Shown here: piece by piece, positions 1 through 7,468 of the stretch
Layout of the letters: every line of letters starts with the position of its first letter
How positions within the stretch are numbered: position 1 is the first letter of the stretch
Origin: Treponema sp.
GTDB taxonomy: Bacteria; Spirochaetota; Spirochaetia; Treponematales; Breznakiellaceae
Assembly (NCBI GenBank): GCA_031263265.1
Contig: JAISGE010000132.1
Location: 1 to 22,593 of the forward strand
Reading direction: 5' to 3'
Length of the DNA stretch: 22,593 nt
The notes under the pieces: model-generated
Told to the model about the DNA's origin: nothing
The model's input: the letters and a program-made list of their open reading frames with translations, nothing else
Databases searched by the model: none
Made by a program: the position numbers and the translations under genes

Positions 1-9
1 TCGGGTAAT

Positions 10-1116
10 TCAAAAGAGAAATCCGTTCGTTTCATCTTTATCCTGGATCATAGGCTTGAGGATATTGAGGTGTTTGTATGCCAGATCCGTTACCAGCCTG
101 CCCCGGGGAGTGCGCTGGAGCAGCCCCGATTGAATGAGATAAGGCTCATAGTAATCCTCCAGGGTATCCACTGCCTCACCCACAGATATGGCCAGGGTTT
201 CCGCACCTACTGGCCCGCCCCTGTACCGTTCGATGATGATGCGAAGAATCTCCCGGTCGTACTGTTCAAGGCCCAAAGGGTCTATCTCAAGACGGGTAAG
301 CCCTTCCATCACCACCTGCAGGGTAATGGAAGCTGCGGAAGCCCCTCCTAAGACCTGGGCAAAATCACGCATACGCCTAAGCAGACGGTTTGCCACTCGA
401 GGGGTCCCCCGGGAAGATTTAGCCAGGAGTGAGGCAGCATCAGGCTCAATGGAAATCTTGAGGATCCCTGCAGAACGCCGGATGATGGCTTCCATGTCCT
501 CCTGTTCATAGAAGGAAAAGCGGCAACTTATACCGAAGCGGCTTATCAAGGGACTTGAGACATTCCCGGCCTTGGTGGTAGCCCCCACCAAGGTAAAGGA
601 GGGGATGGGGATCCTGATGGTTCGAGCACTCGGGCCTTGGCCGATGATCCAGTCCAACTCATAATCCTCCATAGCGATGTACAGCATTTCTTCCATAGCC
701 GGTTTAAGTCTATGGATCTCATCAATGAAAAATACCGTTTTATCGGGTATGGTAGTGAGGATCCCTGCCAGGTCTTTTGGCTTATCCAGGGCCGGGGCAG
801 AGGTGACCTTAAAATCAACCCCCAACTCATGGGCCACCACTTGGGCAAGGGTGGTCTTTCCCAGTCCTGGAGGGCCAATCAGAAAGAGATGATCTAAGCT
901 TTCGTTGCGCTCTTTGGCTGCGGTGATGAAGATCCCCAGGTTTTCCTTGAGCGCGGCTTGGCCTAAGAATTCCTTGAGGTTTTGGGGGCGCAGGGAAACG
1001 TCCCGGGCATCTTCAGGGAGCACTTTTTCCGCGTGTACCACTCCAGGATCATAATCCCTTTGAGAAGGGTTACTGCGGCTTTTTCCTTGAAGCTCCTTCG
1101 GTTTTATTTTTTCCAT
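10..1116 (-). CDS. ruvB: Holliday junction branch-migration ATPase RuvB
   Basis: RuvB is the hexameric AAA+ motor that, with RuvA, drives branch migration of Holliday junctions during recombinational repair. The 368-residue product has Walker A GPPGLGKT at 81-88, Walker B FFIDEIHR at 129-136, a sensor-1 stretch GATTKAG at 178-184, an arginine-finger-like Arg193 in SRFG, and the RGTPRVANRLLRR sensor-2/winged-helix region near 240. It is slightly longer than the usual ~340 residues because of a basic N-terminal extension of about 20-25 residues. The ATG at 1114-1116 is preceded by a purine-rich GGGGAAGC. It is the last gene of a minus-strand run, 25 nt after the lipoprotein gene, so it is probably co-transcribed with the metal transporter. 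No ruvA or ruvC is seen here. The stop lies at 10-12, so the gene is complete. Confidence 0.97.
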   Translation of the reverse strand: MEKIKPKELQGKSRSNPSQRDYDPGVVHAEKVLPEDARDVSLRPQNLKEFLGQAALKENLGIFITAAKERNESLDHLFLIGPPGLGKTTLAQVVAHELGVDFKVTSAPALDKPKDLAGILTTIPDKTVFFIDEIHRLKPAMEEMLYIAMEDYELDWIIGQGPSARTIRIPIPSFTLVGATTKAGNVSSPLISRFGISCRFSFYEQEDMEAIIRRSAGILKISIEPDAASLLAKSSRGTPRVANRLLRRMRDFAQVLGGASAASITLQVVMEGLTRLEIDPLGLEQYDREILRIIIERYRGGPVGAETLAISVGEAVDTLEDYYEPYLIQSGLLQRTPRGRLVTDLAYKHLNILKPMIQDKDETNGFLF

Positions 1117-1141
1117 GCTTCCCCTGCTTCCCCAGCACCCC

Positions 1142-1810
1142 TTACTGGGTAACGAACTCCTGACCCCGGTTTTCCAATACCTTTAAAGAAGCGAGGTTAA
1201 TACAGATATAGGGGTAGCCATCTTCTTCATAAGCCCCTAGCACGCCGATAGCCTCTACCCAATCGTTTTCCGCGGGATAAACCGCATCTACCTGGTCCCA
1301 CATCACCTCAAAGCCTGCGTTTCCATCGGTTCCGCAGCAGCCCGGGCCATACCGGATTACGAAGTAGTAAGGAGACTCGGTATCAGCATAGGATTGGACC
1401 TGGAAGATACCTTCCAATTTAATGGTTTTACCCAGGTATTCTTCAGGGTTGAGGTAGACATCGTTTGTTTGAGCTATGAACATCTTTTCTCTGATTTCCA
1501 CGAGTCCCTTATTGGCTTGATATTGAGCATCCACCTTAACCAGCCGTTTATTGGCCTCTTGGGTATCAACAGGTAACCCTGAGATTCCTGCTTCAGAGGA
1601 TAAAGCGACCGGGGATTCGGGCACCAGGAAGCCGCCTGCGCTTGCTAGACTGCTGCCCCCTCCTGAAAAGACGGGGGCTAGCGTACCGTTTTTGTTGGTT
1701 CGTCCTGATAAAGCAAAACCCTGCTTGCCGCTACAGCCGCTTACCCAGAGCACACCCATACAAAGTAGGTATAGGCATAAGGTTCGGGGTAATCTCCGCA
1801 TGTTTTTCAT
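1142..1810 (-). CDS. Lipoprotein with DUF1980-like (TIGR03943-type C-terminal) domain
   Basis: The 222-residue product has a basic N-terminus, a hydrophobic stretch and a lipobox-like VSGC with the lipid-modifiable Cys at 26, so it should be a membrane-anchored lipoprotein; spirochaetal lipoboxes are typically relaxed like this. Residues 27-105 are low-complexity and linker-like. Residues about 108-215 resemble the C-terminal domain of the YcgQ/TIGR03943 family: a DVYLNPEEYLGKTIKLEG segment, then RYGPGCCG with paired Cys158-Cys159 where the family has a TCCAAD-like motif, then WVEAIGVLG. The start is supported by AAGGAGT seven bases upstream of the ATG. It sits between a zinc-type ABC transporter permease gene (62 nt upstream) and ruvB (25 nt downstream), suggesting a role in metal handling. 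That role is inference; the family has no settled biochemical function that I know. Confidence 0.8.
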   Translation of the reverse strand: MKNMRRLPRTLCLYLLCMGVLWVSGCSGKQGFALSGRTNKNGTLAPVFSGGGSSLASAGGFLVPESPVALSSEAGISGLPVDTQEANKRLVKVDAQYQANKGLVEIREKMFIAQTNDVYLNPEEYLGKTIKLEGIFQVQSYADTESPYYFVIRYGPGCCGTDGNAGFEVMWDQVDAVYPAENDWVEAIGVLGAYEEDGYPYICINLASLKVLENRGQEFVTQ

Positions 1811-1817
1811 AGTTATA

Positions 1818-1832
1818 CTCCTTAACGTAAGG
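1818..1832 (-). promoter_or_regulatory. Small hairpin overlapping the lipoprotein ribosome-binding site
   Basis: On the minus strand CCTTA-CGT-TAAGG forms a 5-bp perfect inverted repeat (1820-1832) whose 3' arm contains the AAGG of the Shine-Dalgarno AAGGAG (1818-1823). It could mask the ribosome-binding site. The stem is short and the effect is unproven. Confidence 0.3.
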
Positions 1833-1872
1833 TATAGAACCCACGTTCAAACTTTTTCTAAAAAAATCGCTT

Positions 1873-2727
1873 CTAAGTGCTAAGTGGTGAAGGTATACCG
1901 GAACGAATAGCATGGATGCCCCAAAACACTAAGAAAGCGGTTATATTCACCAGCACCACACTGGCCCCGGTGGGGGTGGCGTAGATATATGAAATTACCA
2001 CGCCGATGAGGAAACATCCCACAGAAACCAACCCTGAACAGAGCGTAACTGTTTTGAAACGCTTGCAGAGGCGCATACTGGTGAGCGCGGGAAAAATAAT
2101 AAGCGCGGAAATAAGCAGAGCCCCCATCATCCGCATGCCTAAAACAATCGTAACTGCGGTCAAGAACGCGATGAGCATGTTGTATATTCCGGTTTTGGTA
2201 CCGGTTGCCTTGGCAAAGGTTTCGTCAAAGGTTACGGCGAAAATTTTATGATAAAAAAGGATAAACAAGGTTAACACCACTATCGAGAGGATGATACTGA
2301 GATACACATCGCTTTTACTCATCGCCAGGATACTGCCGAATAGATAATTGCAGACATCGGTGTTCATACCTGTGGTCATGGAAATCACCACTACTCCAAT
2401 GGCTAAGGCGCCGGTTGAAATCAGGGCAATGGCAGCATCCCCCTTGATCCGTGCCTGTTCATTCAAGCGCAAGAGAAGAAAGGCAGCCAACACCACGATG
2501 GGGATGGAGACAGTAAGAGGCGCCAAATTCACCGCGGTAGCAATGGCCAGGGCGCCGAATCCTACGTGGGACAAGCCATCACCGATCATGGAATACCGTT
2601 TCAAGACCAGGCTTACCCCCAAGAGGCTGGCGCAGAGGGAGACGAGAAAACCCACTAACACCGCCCGGACAATGAAGGTGTAAGAGAACATCTCCCGCAA
2701 AATTACCACAAACTCAAACGTATCCAT
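1873..2727 (-). CDS. znuB: Metal (zinc-type) ABC transporter permease, ABC-3 family
   Basis: This is the integral membrane subunit of a metal-uptake ABC transporter (PF00950 ABC-3 family; ZnuB/AdcB/TroC type). The 284-residue product is hydrophobic throughout, with about eight or nine predicted helices, and carries the family signature KRYSMIGDGLSHVGFGALA, a GDAAIALISTGALAIG segment and a LGMRMMGALLISALIIFPAL segment. An open frame continues further upstream, but the ATG at 2725-2727 has a strong AGGAGG seven bases ahead and begins the conserved MDTFEF region, so it is chosen. It overlaps the end of the ATPase gene by 14 nt (2714-2727), typical of translational coupling. Zinc rather than manganese or iron is inferred from resemblance to ZnuB-type sequences. 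Confidence 0.92.
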   Translation of the reverse strand: MDTFEFVVILREMFSYTFIVRAVLVGFLVSLCASLLGVSLVLKRYSMIGDGLSHVGFGALAIATAVNLAPLTVSIPIVVLAAFLLLRLNEQARIKGDAAIALISTGALAIGVVVISMTTGMNTDVCNYLFGSILAMSKSDVYLSIILSIVVLTLFILFYHKIFAVTFDETFAKATGTKTGIYNMLIAFLTAVTIVLGMRMMGALLISALIIFPALTSMRLCKRFKTVTLCSGLVSVGCFLIGVVISYIYATPTGASVVLVNITAFLVFWGIHAIRSGIPSPLST

Positions 2728-3439
2728 CTTGTTCCTCCTGGGCGTTTCCCAGAAATTGTTTTCCCATAGGAGATTGGGTATATTCCTCGGCACTTCCCAA
2801 GAACAAGGGCGTCCCCTGTAAATGAAGTATACGCCCCGCGTAGGTAATGGCCCGCTTAATATCATGGGAAACCATCACCACCGCCATCCCGGTTTCCTGG
2901 TTTATCCGTTCAATGAGCCGGTACAAGTCCGCAGCAACCAAGGGATCAAGCCCTGCAGCAGGTTCGTCCAAGAGCAACAACTTCCGGGCTGCACATAGGG
3001 CACGCGCCAGGAGAACCCGCTGCTGCTGCCCGCCGGAAAGTTCCCGGTAACAGTGGTTCCGCAATTCCTGAATCCCCAAGCGGCTGAGATTTTCTGCTGC
3101 CGCAGCTTTATCCTGTTTGGAATAAAAGGGCCGTATTCCTCGTCCCCCTAATCGTCCTGACAACACCACTTCGTAAACCCCTGCGGGAAAATCCCGCTGT
3201 GCAGCGGTATGCTGGGGGAGGTACCCAATTTCATTGGTTCTAAGCCCCTCTCCAAAGATAATACTTCCCTCCTTGGGTGGCAACAAACCAAGCATACCTT
3301 TCATCAAGGTGCTCTTACCAGAACCGTTCTCTCCAACTATGCAGAGGTACTCACCGGTATGCACTGAAAGGTTGATTTTTTGAACCACCAGGGCGCCATC
3401 ATAGGCAAGAGCCAGATTTTGGCACGTGATAAGCGCCAT
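2714..3439 (-). CDS. znuC: Metal (zinc-type) ABC transporter ATP-binding protein
   Basis: This is the cytoplasmic ATPase that powers the adjacent metal permease. The 241-residue product has Walker A GENGSGKST at 36-44, Q-loop YLPQHT with Gln76, signature LSGGQQQR at 134-141, Walker B LLLLDEP at 154-160 and the switch His192 in VSHD. The conserved stretch NEIGYLPQ followed by QRDFPAGVYEVVLSG is typical of ZnuC/AdcC-type proteins. It is first in a four-gene minus-strand operon (znuC, znuB, lipoprotein, ruvB). No periplasmic zinc-binding protein (znuA) gene is adjacent; upstream lies the divergent rpoN. The ribosome-binding site is poor (GGTGGGA), and the ATG overlaps a TAA by one base. Confidence 0.93.
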   Translation of the reverse strand: MALITCQNLALAYDGALVVQKINLSVHTGEYLCIVGENGSGKSTLMKGMLGLLPPKEGSIIFGEGLRTNEIGYLPQHTAAQRDFPAGVYEVVLSGRLGGRGIRPFYSKQDKAAAAENLSRLGIQELRNHCYRELSGGQQQRVLLARALCAARKLLLLDEPAAGLDPLVAADLYRLIERINQETGMAVVMVSHDIKRAITYAGRILHLQGTPLFLGSAEEYTQSPMGKQFLGNAQEEQDGYV

Positions 3440-3486
3440 TATCGTCCCACCATCCAGGGGGATACATATACATAAGTCACGGGCTT

Positions 3487-3515
3487 AGTATAGGTACTCT
3501 GGTCTTGCAATACAA
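3487..3515 (-). promoter_or_regulatory. Candidate promoter of the znuC operon
   Basis: Reading the minus strand, TTGTAT (3510-3515) lies 17 nt before TATACT (3487-3492). The -10 matches consensus at 5 of 6 positions and the -35 at 3 of 6. The start site would be near 3480, about 40 nt before the znuC ATG. Confidence 0.4.
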
Positions 3516-3540
3516 GGGTGTTTGATAGCATCTCAAGGCT

Positions 3541-3550
3541 GTAGATCTAC
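3541..3550. promoter_or_regulatory. 10-bp perfect palindrome in the znuC-rpoN divergent region
   Basis: GTAGATCTAC is a perfect palindrome about 20 nt upstream of the candidate rpoN -35 box and about 25 nt upstream of the candidate znuC -35 box. It could be an operator for a dimeric regulator. It does not match the Zur or Fur consensus sequences that I know. Confidence 0.25.
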
Positions 3551-3560
3551 GGGCTTGTTC

Positions 3561-3589
3561 TTGACAAATCTTCTTTCAGGAAGAATAGT
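3561..3589 (+). promoter_or_regulatory. Candidate sigma-70 promoter of rpoN
   Basis: A perfect TTGACA (3561-3566) is followed after 17 nt by AATAGT (3584-3589; 4 of 6 matches to TATAAT). It lies about 80 nt upstream of the rpoN start. Confidence 0.45.
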
Positions 3590-3671
3590 TAGAGCAACGG
3601 GAAATGATCCACCAGTACGATGCATAATTCATGGTAAGATAGAGAAATAGGTCAACAAGAGGAGTTTGTTT

Positions 3672-5033
3672 GTGCAGTTGCAACGCCCTTCCTTGGTTCA
3701 GGAGCAGCGATTAAAGATGAGCCCTCAGCTCTATCAGTCCATAAAACTGATGGAGCTTCCTATGCTCGATCTCCGGGAAACCATAGAAGCGGAAATTGAA
3801 CGGAACCCTGCCTTGGAACTGGTGAAAGACCCCCTTACGGTTTCCCTAGAAGGGGTTTCTGGTTCCCCAAAGAAAGAAGAAGAGGACTATTTTGAAGCTA
3901 CCTCTGATTCGGGGTTCATTCGCCGCAATGGGAATGAAGCTGCGGATAAACAGCATAAATTCATCGAAGGTGCACTCAGCCGGTCTGAAACCTTACAAGA
4001 ACATCTTTTATGGCAGTTACGGCTTGAACCTATAGATGGAGAAACCCGGCGTGTGGGGGAACTGCTCATTCAAAACCTGGATAACGACGGGTTCCATAAA
4101 GAACCGGTGGACCTGCTTTTACCAGGGGAACCGGTAACTCGAATGCAGGCAGCTATGAAACTGGTGCAGTCCCTGGATCCGGTGGGTACCTGTACCGCAG
4201 ATTACCGGGAATCCCTTAAGGTACAGATTGCCTTGCTCCCGGATGCCCCAGAGGGTATACTGGATGCCCTTTCGTACCTGGAACTCCTGGAGCGAGGGAG
4301 GCTTGCGGAGCTTGCCAAGAAGCTGAACCGTACCCTGGACGAGACCCGGTATATTGGTGAACGGATTCGAGCCTTATCACCTTTTCCGGGCCGGCAATTC
4401 GCTTCCGGGGATATCCGGTATGTGGTTCCTGATGTGCAGGTTTTCAAGAAAGAAGGGGAATTCGTGATTTTCCTCAACCATGAAGAAATTCCTGTGTTGG
4501 GAATCAATCCTTTTTTTATGCACATTTCTGACAAAAAAGCGGGAGATAAATCTGCCCGGGATTTTGTCAAGGAAAACATCAAAGAGGCCCAGTGGTTTAT
4601 CCAGTCCATTAATCGGCGGAACCATACCCTCTTACGGGTTTCCCGGGCCATCGTCGAATTCCAACGTTCATTTTTCGTGAATGGTCCTAAGTACCTGGCA
4701 CCCCTTACGTTACGGGATATAGCCGGAGAACTGGAGATTCATGAGACCACGGTTTCCCGGACTGCCAATGGTAAATACATGCAGACCGAGTGGGGTATTT
4801 TTGAACTCCGTCATTTTTTTACCAATTCCATAAGTGGAGCAGGTTCCGGGGGCTCCCGTTTTTCCAAGGAGGGAGTCAAAGAAATAATCAAAGAACTCAT
4901 AGCTGAGGAGGATCGGCATTTGTCAGATCAGAAAATAGCCGAACTGCTTGCTAAACGGGGAATTCCCTTAGCCAGACGAACCGTGGCCAAATATCGGAAC
5001 GAACTGGATCTGGGGCCTTCATATACCCGGTAA
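3672..5033 (+). CDS. rpoN: RNA polymerase sigma-54 factor RpoN
   Basis: Sigma-54 directs RNA polymerase to -24/-12 promoters that need enhancer-binding activators. The product is 453 residues from a GTG start at 3672; GAGGAG (3659-3664) lies seven bases upstream of this GTG but only one base from an alternative TTG at 3666, so GTG is preferred. Region I is recognisable in the first 50 residues (LKMSPQLYQSIKLMELPML, then EIERNPALEL), followed by the core-binding region, a helix-turn-helix (LRDIAGELEIHETTVSRTANG) and the diagnostic RpoN box ARRTVAKYR at 434-442. It is transcribed divergently from the metal transporter operon and is followed 90 nt later by hpf, an order shared with proteobacterial rpoN loci. 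Confidence 0.97.
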   Translation: MQLQRPSLVQEQRLKMSPQLYQSIKLMELPMLDLRETIEAEIERNPALELVKDPLTVSLEGVSGSPKKEEEDYFEATSDSGFIRRNGNEAADKQHKFIEGALSRSETLQEHLLWQLRLEPIDGETRRVGELLIQNLDNDGFHKEPVDLLLPGEPVTRMQAAMKLVQSLDPVGTCTADYRESLKVQIALLPDAPEGILDALSYLELLERGRLAELAKKLNRTLDETRYIGERIRALSPFPGRQFASGDIRYVVPDVQVFKKEGEFVIFLNHEEIPVLGINPFFMHISDKKAGDKSARDFVKENIKEAQWFIQSINRRNHTLLRVSRAIVEFQRSFFVNGPKYLAPLTLRDIAGELEIHETTVSRTANGKYMQTEWGIFELRHFFTNSISGAGSGGSRFSKEGVKEIIKELIAEEDRHLSDQKIAELLAKRGIPLARRTVAKYRNELDLGPSYTR

Positions 5034-5123
5034 ACAGCACCGGCTTATTTTTCTCTTTACTCTTATTTTTGTATATTTTCTTTAATAACGATTTGTTATA
5101 GGATTTCTTTCATAGGAGCTCGT

Positions 5124-5414
5124 ATGAATATTGACATTAAGGCCGTTCATTTCACTCTGAAAGATGACGCCCGGGATTACCTGAATCGTAAACTGGACCG
5201 CATCCATAATGCGGAAAATATGATCATTGATCTCCTGTTTACGCTCACCAAAAATAAAGACTTCGCCGTAGAGGCAACGGTTAATTTCCGCTGGGGCGTA
5301 TCGGTTCATCTCAAAGAAACTGATTTTGAACTCAACGCAGCAATTGACAAACTCCTTGATAAACTGGACGCCAAGATAATTAAAGAAAAGGAAAAAGTTA
5401 TCGATAAGCGCTAA
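5124..5414 (+). CDS. hpf: Ribosome hibernation-promoting factor, short HPF type
   Basis: This is a small ribosome-binding protein of the HPF/RaiA (sigma-54 modulation) family, which inactivates or dimerises ribosomes in stationary phase. The 96-residue length fits short HPF, with no C-terminal dimerisation extension. The sequence follows the family pattern: MNIDIKAVHFTLKDDARDYL at the start (beta strand then helix), a central VEATVNF strand, and a C-terminal helix with LDKLDAKIIKEKEK. AGGAG (5114-5118) lies five bases before the ATG. It follows rpoN by 90 nt of AT-rich DNA containing an ATAAC/GTTAT inverted repeat, so it may have its own promoter as well as rpoN read-through. Confidence 0.92.
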   Translation: MNIDIKAVHFTLKDDARDYLNRKLDRIHNAENMIIDLLFTLTKNKDFAVEATVNFRWGVSVHLKETDFELNAAIDKLLDKLDAKIIKEKEKVIDKR

Positions 5415-5434
5415 GGATTAGGTTTGAGGACGGA

Positions 5435-5464
5435 GTGGAGGGGCATAAGAAAGCGCCCCTCCAC
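5435..5464. terminator. Stem-loop between convergent hpf and groEL
   Basis: GTGGAGGGGC (5435-5444) and GCCCCTCCAC (5455-5464) form a perfect 10-bp GC-rich stem with a 10-nt loop midway between the convergent genes. No T-run follows on either strand, so it is a likely transcript end or RNA-stabilising hairpin but not a canonical intrinsic terminator. Confidence 0.55.
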
Positions 5465-5503
5465 CCTACCCGCTCTTGCAGGTTGGGGTTCAAAGGTTAT
5501 GGT

Positions 5504-7150
5504 TTAGTAGTCCATGCCTCCCATACCACCCATACCGCCGCCGCCGGGCATAGGGGCAGCTTCTTTTTTCTCAGGGATGTCGGTAATGGCACATTCGGTG
5601 GTAAGCAGGAGGCTGGCAATGGAAGCGGCGTTCTGGAGCGCAGAACGGGTTACCTTTGCAGGATCGATGATACCGGCTTTCACCATATCAACCCATTCCA
5701 TCTTAGCTGCATCAAAGCCGATCCCGCACTTCTCAGCCTTGGCTTTGTCTGCGATGACCGCACCATCAAGGCCGGCGTTTTCTGCGATCTGCCGGATGGG
5801 TTCCTCAAGCGCGCGTTTGACGATCTTAAAGCCAACCTTCTCATCGTCCGTCAAACCTTTGGTATCGGCTTTGTCTAGGGCAATGGCTGCCTGAATCAGG
5901 GCAATCTCGCCACCACTGACGATTCCTTCTTCAATGGCTGCACGGGTAGCAGAGAGCGCATCTTCCACCCGGTGTTTCTTCTCTTTCAGTTCCACTTCAG
6001 TGGCCGCCCCAACATTGATCACCGCCACACCACCGGCCAGCTTCGCAAGCCGCTCTTGGAGTTTTTCTCGGTCGTAGTCGGAAGTGGTATCCTCGATCTG
6101 CGCCTTGATCTGCGCGATCCGATCTTGGATTTCCTTTGGCTTCCCTGAACCATTGATGACTGTGGTGTTGTCCTTATCTACTTTGACGGTCTTGGCCTTA
6201 CCAAGCTGGGAGATTTCGGTGTTTTCCAGCTTGATCCCCAGTTCTTCGGTGATGACTTCCCCGCCGGTGAGGATGGCAATATCTTCCAACATAGCCTTGC
6301 GCCGATCCCCAAATCCAGGAGCCTTAACCGCGCAGGTACGGAGGGTACCTCGGAGGCTGTTCAACACCAAGGTAGAAAGAGCTTCCCCATCCACATCTTC
6401 CGCAATGATGAGCAGGGGCTTACCGCTCTGGGCAACCTTCTCAAGCAGGGGCAGCATATCCTTCATGGAAGAGATCTTCTTGTCATGGATGAGGATATAC
6501 ACATCTTCGTATACACTGGACATGGTGTCCCGGTCGGTTACAAAATACGCGGAGATATAGCCCCGATCAAACTGCATACCTTCCACAAATTCGATGGTGG
6601 TATCCATAGTTTTGGACTCTTCTACGGTGATAACTCCGTCTTTACCGACTTTTTCCATGGCATCGGCGATGGTATTGCCGATTTCACTGTCATTATTAGC
6701 TGAAACTGAAGCAACGTGGGAAATTTCTTCCTTGTCTTTGATTTCTTTGGAATTTTTCTTGATTTCTCCGACCGCGATCTCCACTGCTTTGTCAATACCA
6801 CGCTTTAACTCAAGGGGAGTCATCCCCGCAGCCACGGATTTAAGCCCCTCTTTAATCAGGGAATAAGCTAACACCGTAGCAGTAGTAGTACCGTCTCCAG
6901 CCACATCATTGGTTTTGGTAGCCACTTCTTTGAGAAGCTGGGCTCCCATGTTCTCATAGGGGTCTTCAAGCTCTACTTCTTTTGCTACAGAAACGCCGTC
7001 TTTCGTAACCGTAGGAGCTCCGAATTTCTTATCTAGCAGGACATTCCGTCCTTTGGGTCCAAGGGTTACCTTGACAGCCTTGGAAATTTGCTCAACCCCC
7101 GAAAGCAACCTACGCCTGGCATCTTCGTTGAACAACAACTGCTTCGCCAT
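5504..7150 (-). CDS. groL: Chaperonin GroEL (Hsp60)
   Basis: GroEL is the 60-kDa chaperonin that folds proteins in an ATP-driven double ring with GroES. The product is 548 residues, the usual length. It has TLGPKGRNV at 29-37, the nucleotide-binding GDGTTTAT at 85-92, the apical-domain APGFGDRRKAMLEDIAILTG block, and a C-terminal GGGGMGGMGGMDY tail. The ATG at 7148-7150 has AGGAG (7160-7164) nine bases upstream. groES is not adjacent, so the two chaperonin subunits are encoded apart in this genome or at least not in this order. I do not see a CIRCE element (TTAGCACTC-N9-GAGTGCTAA) in the upstream region, so HrcA control is not evident. Confidence 0.98.
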   Translation of the reverse strand: MAKQLLFNEDARRRLLSGVEQISKAVKVTLGPKGRNVLLDKKFGAPTVTKDGVSVAKEVELEDPYENMGAQLLKEVATKTNDVAGDGTTTATVLAYSLIKEGLKSVAAGMTPLELKRGIDKAVEIAVGEIKKNSKEIKDKEEISHVASVSANNDSEIGNTIADAMEKVGKDGVITVEESKTMDTTIEFVEGMQFDRGYISAYFVTDRDTMSSVYEDVYILIHDKKISSMKDMLPLLEKVAQSGKPLLIIAEDVDGEALSTLVLNSLRGTLRTCAVKAPGFGDRRKAMLEDIAILTGGEVITEELGIKLENTEISQLGKAKTVKVDKDNTTVINGSGKPKEIQDRIAQIKAQIEDTTSDYDREKLQERLAKLAGGVAVINVGAATEVELKEKKHRVEDALSATRAAIEEGIVSGGEIALIQAAIALDKADTKGLTDDEKVGFKIVKRALEEPIRQIAENAGLDGAVIADKAKAEKCGIGFDAAKMEWVDMVKAGIIDPAKVTRSALQNAASIASLLLTTECAITDIPEKKEAAPMPGGGGMGGMGGMDY

Positions 7151-7290
7151 TTTTCTTTTCTCCTCTTTTATTTACCGGTTGATTCAATGGGAACGGGATT
7201 TTCACCCTTTCCTTACCCATAAACAAGGCTATGCTAACAGTGCTTCTCTCCTGCCAGTGAATAAACCGGTACATTATGAAATGAATTATC

Positions 7291-7317
7291 GCCTCATATC
7301 GTATTCGAGGCTTTTTT
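7291..7317 (+). terminator. Terminator-like hairpin in the groEL-azlC divergent region
   Basis: GCCTC (7291-7295) and GAGGC (7307-7311) form a 5-bp stem followed at once by six T residues on the plus strand. No plus-strand gene precedes it in the 318-bp divergent region, so its purpose is unclear; it may end antisense or short transcripts, or be chance. Confidence 0.25.
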
Positions 7318-7319
7318 AT

Positions 7320-7349
7320 AAAATACTAAATAGCAGGGCCCTACGGCAA
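7320..7349 (-). promoter_or_regulatory. Weak candidate promoter for groEL
   Basis: On the minus strand TTGCCG (7344-7349) precedes TATTTT (7320-7325) by 18 nt, about 170 nt upstream of groEL. The spacer contains the palindrome AGGGCCCT (7335-7342). Both boxes match only 4 of 6 consensus bases. The rest of the 7151-7468 gap shows three ACCGGT motifs and no gene. Confidence 0.25.
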
Positions 7350-7430
7350 TACCAAAAATTATGCTCTATGCAAAAATTACCGGTTTGACGAATGAGCCGC
7401 CCAGGCTTTATAGGACACATCAGGGGAACA

Positions 7431-7459
7431 TGGACAAGCCCTAGGCTTTCCCGTATATT
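7431..7459 (+). promoter_or_regulatory. Candidate promoter giving near-leaderless azlC mRNA
   Basis: TGGACA (7431-7436) and TATATT (7454-7459) are separated by exactly 17 nt, each matching consensus at 5 of 6 positions. Transcription would start about 7465-7467, only two to four bases before the azlC ATG at 7469, which lacks a Shine-Dalgarno sequence. Confidence 0.5.
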
Positions 7460-7468
7460 TATAAGTCC

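Noticed and set aside
616..650. GGTTCGAGC resembling a tRNA T-loop
   Set aside because: It lies within the conserved ruvB coding region (read on the other strand) with no cloverleaf around it.
2728..2865. Longer N-terminus for the ABC permease starting at 2865
   Set aside because: The extra 46 residues would lie wholly within the ATPase gene and do not look like membrane protein; the ATG at 2727 has an excellent AGGAGG site.
3439..3531. A 30-codon minus-strand frame whose TAA overlaps the znuC ATG
   Set aside because: The stop/start overlap hints at a leader peptide, but its ATG lies upstream of the likely znuC start site (about 3480), it has no ribosome-binding site, and it matches no family I know.
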